The translations under genes were made by a program, and so were the position numbers. From Bacteroidales bacterium (GTDB lineage Bacteria; Bacteroidota; Bacteroidia; Bacteroidales; Muribaculaceae): DNA of 54,062 nt. Position 1 is the first letter of the stretch, and every line of letters begins with the position of its first letter. The notes under the pieces are model-generated. The model saw nothing but the letters and a program-made list of their open reading frames with translations, had not been told where the DNA came from and did not search any database. Below, in pieces: positions 51,340 through 54,062 of the stretch. Location: the NCBI GenBank assembly GCA_900770215.1, contig CAAGJW010000070.1:1-54062 (forward strand). The letters are read 5' to 3'.

Positions 51340-53778
51340 ATGGAAAATCAAGCAACAAGCGCAAAGAAGTGGAAACGTTGGCACCGCAACCAGATGATCG
51401 TGAAATCGCTGTGGTGGGCCTTGGGTGGATTTTTCGCACTCATGTTTGTACTCTTCGTGCTCATCTACAATGGCGTGATAGGCTACATGCCCACCATCGA
51501 GGCCCTGCGCAACCCCACCGACAAGTTTGCCTCGACCCTCTACACGGCCGACGGCAAAGAGATGGGCAAGTTCTACCGCAGCAAGGGCAACCGCACCTAT
51601 GTAGACTATGAGCAGATGTCGAAGTACCTGAAAGACGCGCTCATCGCCACCGAAGACGTGCGCTTTGAGGAGCACTCGGGAGTCGACGTGCGCGCGCTGT
51701 TCCGCTCGCTCGTGAAGCGCATCATCATGGGCCAGGCCAGTGCCGGCGGCGGCAGCACCATCACCCAGCAGCTGGCCAAGCAGCTCTACACGCCCGAGAG
51801 TTCCAATCTGTTTCAACGTGCCCTGCAGAAGCCCATCGAGTGGGTCATCGCCATCAAGCTCGAGCGCTACTACACCAAGGAAGAGATCATCAAGATGTAC
51901 TTCAACCAGTTTGACTTTCTCAACAACGCGGTGGGCATCAAGAGCGCTGCATGGGTGTACTACGGCAAGCAGCCCAAGGACCTCGACGTGCAAGAGAGCG
52001 CCACGCTCGTGGGCATGTGCAAGAACCCGTCCTACTTCAACCCCTTCAGGTTTCCCGAGCGCGTGAAGCAGCGCCGCAACGTGGTGCTGAGTCAGATGTA
52101 CAAGGCCGGCATGCTCACTGCCGAAGACATGGACGCCCTCAAGAAAAGCGACCTCAACCTGCACGAGCACGCTGTCGACACCCACGAGGGCGGCATAGCG
52201 CCCTACTTCCGCGAGGAGCTGCGCCGCATCATGATGGCCGACGAGCCCGTGCGCAGCCACTACAGCAACATCAATGCCTACAATGCCGACAAGTATAACT
52301 GGGACAACAACCCCCTCTACGGCTGGTGCAAGAAAAACAAGAAAATCGACGGCTCCAACTACGACATCTATAGCGACGGCCTCAAGATATACACCACCAT
52401 CGACTCGCGCATGCAGCAGCACGCCGAAGACGCCGTGCGCCAGCACATGATCGATGAGCAAAAGCGCTTCTTGGCCAACGAGTGCGGCGGCAGCTACAAG
52501 AACCCCTACACGCGCGACCCCAGCGAGCTGAGCGCCCGCGGCCGCGAGGCCGTGATCAAGCTGGGCGTGCGCAGCAGCGACCGCTACCGCGCCATGAAGG
52601 CCGAAGGCCTCACCGACCAGGAAATCATGAGCGCCTTCAGGCAGCCACGCGAGATGAGGCTCTTCTCCTACGACGGCGAGGTGACTCGCGTGATGTCGCC
52701 GCTCGACTCGATGCTCTACATGAAGACGTTTCTGCGCTGCGGCATGATGTCGATGGACCCCGTGACCGGCAAGGTGAAAGCCTATGTGGGCGGGCCCGAC
52801 TTCAAGCACTTCAAGTACGACATGGTGGCCACTGGCGCACGCCAGATCGGGTCGACCGTGAAGCCCTTCATCTATGCCATGGCCATGCAGAACGGCCTCA
52901 ACCCGTGCAGCACCGACTTTGAGAACTCACAGCCCGTGTATGGCGGCTGGGCTCCCGGCGGCGGCTCGCACGGCCTGGGCGGACACCCGCAACTGCGCGA
53001 TGCCCTGGCCCGGTCAAGCAACTGGATACCGCCCCGCATTCTCGACAAGTTCACCCCCGACAAGGAAGTGGAAATGATGCACAACGACTTCGGCATCACC
53101 AGCGACCTCAAGCCCAACCTCACCTTGAGCCTGGGCTCGTGCGAGATATCGCTCTACGAGATGGTGAGCGCCTACAGCGCCTTTGCCAACTACGGCAGCC
53201 GCGTGCTGCCCATGATGGTGAGCCAGATATGCGACGCCCACGGCAATGTCATCGCCGAGTTCTACCCCAAGCGCAACCAGGCCATCAGCCCGGCCTCGGC
53301 CTACCGCATGGTCGACATGCTGCGCGCCGTGGTGACCAACGGCACCGCCACAAGCCACATCGCCCCCTACAACTTCAAGGGCGAGGTGTGCGGCAAGACG
53401 GGCACCACCAACTTCAACGCCGATGCCTGGTTTATGGGCTTCACGCCCGAGCTCATCACCGGCGTGTGGTTTGGCGGCGAAGACCGCTACATCCACTTCG
53501 CCTCCACTGGCGAGGGCCAGGGTGCAGCCGCCGCGCTGCCCATCTTCGGGCTCTACATGCGTGCCGTGTACGACGACAAGTCGCTACCCTACAGCGAGGA
53601 CGCCACGTTCAACATTCCAGCCGACTTTGTGATGTGCCCCAGCCGCATAGGCAACGGCGACGAGGGTAGGCACCGCCACAGCTCGCGCCACGCGGGCGAG
53701 AGCAGCAACGCTGCACACGAGCATGAGCAACGGCAGCAGGCCCAAGACCAAGAGGCCGTGAATGCCCTGCTCGAGTAG
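51340..53778 (+). CDS. Class A penicillin-binding protein (bifunctional, PBP1A-like)
   Basis: An inner-membrane enzyme of 812 residues that polymerises and cross-links peptidoglycan. It has one membrane segment near residues 22-48. A GT51 glycosyltransferase domain follows, with catalytic Glu105 in EDVRFEEHSGVD and GGSTITQQLAKQLY. The transpeptidase has the nucleophile motif STVK (505-508), SSN (559-561) and KTG (686-688). The tail after about residue 770 is low complexity and rich in His, Gln and Glu (HRHSSRHAGESSN). The frame is open to 51262, but the promoter position and membrane topology favour 51340. Confidence 0.94.
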   Translation: MENQATSAKKWKRWHRNQMIVKSLWWALGGFFALMFVLFVLIYNGVIGYMPTIEALRNPTDKFASTLYTADGKEMGKFYRSKGNRTYVDYEQMSKYLKDALIATEDVRFEEHSGVDVRALFRSLVKRIIMGQASAGGGSTITQQLAKQLYTPESSNLFQRALQKPIEWVIAIKLERYYTKEEIIKMYFNQFDFLNNAVGIKSAAWVYYGKQPKDLDVQESATLVGMCKNPSYFNPFRFPERVKQRRNVVLSQMYKAGMLTAEDMDALKKSDLNLHEHAVDTHEGGIAPYFREELRRIMMADEPVRSHYSNINAYNADKYNWDNNPLYGWCKKNKKIDGSNYDIYSDGLKIYTTIDSRMQQHAEDAVRQHMIDEQKRFLANECGGSYKNPYTRDPSELSARGREAVIKLGVRSSDRYRAMKAEGLTDQEIMSAFRQPREMRLFSYDGEVTRVMSPLDSMLYMKTFLRCGMMSMDPVTGKVKAYVGGPDFKHFKYDMVATGARQIGSTVKPFIYAMAMQNGLNPCSTDFENSQPVYGGWAPGGGSHGLGGHPQLRDALARSSNWIPPRILDKFTPDKEVEMMHNDFGITSDLKPNLTLSLGSCEISLYEMVSAYSAFANYGSRVLPMMVSQICDAHGNVIAEFYPKRNQAISPASAYRMVDMLRAVVTNGTATSHIAPYNFKGEVCGKTGTTNFNADAWFMGFTPELITGVWFGGEDRYIHFASTGEGQGAAAALPIFGLYMRAVYDDKSLPYSEDATFNIPADFVMCPSRIGNGDEGRHRHSSRHAGESSNAAHEHEQRQQAQDQEAVNALLE

Positions 53779-53868
53779 TCGCATGTGTGCCTGTGCGGGA
53801 GCTCCCCCACTCTCCTATTCTATTCCTTCTCGGCCACTTGTACACCTTGTGTCTTTGCCTGAAAAAAG

Positions 53869-53889
53869 TTGACTCATAAACAGAGTCAA
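53869..53889. repeat. Short inverted repeat before the transposase-like gene
   Basis: TTGACTC (53869-53875) and GAGTCAA (53883-53889) form a perfect 7-bp inverted repeat with a 7-nt spacer, ending 4 bp before the ATG. It could be an operator for the element's own gene or part of an insertion-sequence end. Confidence 0.4.
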
Positions 53890-53893
53890 AGAA

Positions 53894-54062
53894 ATGTATC
53901 AATTACACACAGAAAAGCAGAGGCTTTATTTCAACGAGGTCATCCGCCTTCACTGTGAAGAAGGGATGGGTGAAGACAGGATTTCTCGAATTCTTCCGAT
54001 AGGACATACGACAGCATCGAGATGGATTGCTATCTTTGCAATGGAAAAAGGAAGAATCTCCA
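53894..54062 (+). mobile_element. 5' part of a transposase-like helix-turn-helix gene (partial)
   Basis: From ATG 53894 an open frame runs off the window: MYQLHTEKQRLYFNEVIRLH, then EEGMGEDRISRILPIGHTTA and SRWIAIFAMEKGRI. The EDRISRILPIGHTTASRW stretch has the layout of a helix-turn-helix as in the first ORF of many insertion sequences. Base use is more AT-rich than in the neighbouring genes, which fits a mobile element. The family cannot be named from 56 codons. Confidence 0.6.

Overview
The window looks like a chromosomal segment of a GC-rich member of the Bacteroidales. A gut Muribaculaceae- or Prevotella-like bacterium is the best guess, but family level is inference only. The evidence is a SusC/SusD pair with partner lipoproteins, type IX secretion (T9SS) C-terminal sorting tails, DUF4296, DUF4302 and DUF3857 proteins, a long-form urocanate hydratase, a type II pantothenate kinase, and many copies of the Bacteroidetes promoter (TTTG, about 20 bp, TAnnTTTG). 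I found no rRNA, tRNA or CRISPR.

Layout. 1-48: 3' end of an unidentified gene. 218-6816 (minus): complete histidine-degradation operon ftcD-hutU-hutH-hutI with a strong terminator. 7049-9524 (plus): engB, udk and an lptB with a long N-terminal extension. 9557-16197 (minus): ileS, a DksA/TraR-like gene, lspA, a DUF4296 lipoprotein and a CPBP membrane protease. 16461-20287 (minus): two overlapping DUF3857/transglutaminase-like exported proteins, one apparently catalytic and one degenerate. 20525-21266: a small outer-membrane barrel gene facing a 50-residue YqaE/Pmp3 gene. 21298-25371 (minus): a membrane-anchored Mur-ligase homologue, ddl and murF. 25629-32178: recR, coaW with a tiny downstream ORF, a family 2 glycosyltransferase, a GNAT acetyltransferase, yqgE, an aspartokinase without regulatory domains, and thrC. 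32263-40055 (minus): three paralogous T9SS-tailed secreted proteins of about 600 residues and a frameshifted leucine-rich-repeat protein. 40184-48191 (minus): a SusC-SusD-zinc metallohydrolase-DUF4302 operon. 48728-49444: an RluA-type pseudouridine synthase. 49551-51192 (minus): pyrBI behind a leader with a candidate attenuator. 51340-53778: class A penicillin-binding protein. 53894-end: start of a transposase-like HTH gene.

How genes work together. The hut genes take histidine to glutamate plus a one-carbon unit on tetrahydrofolate. The ddl/murF block and the PBP build peptidoglycan. The SusCD operon and the T9SS proteins are the cell-surface, nutrient-facing part and show the most recent rearrangement.

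The most interesting signal is upstream of pyrB. A leader ORF of 43 or 56 codons, an uninterrupted 16-nt pyrimidine tract and a hairpin followed by seven T residues lie in the order known from the UTP-sensitive attenuator of enterobacterial pyrBI. The second is a truncated copy of the thrC 3' end plus its terminator placed between two T9SS paralogues, a fossil of tandem rearrangement.
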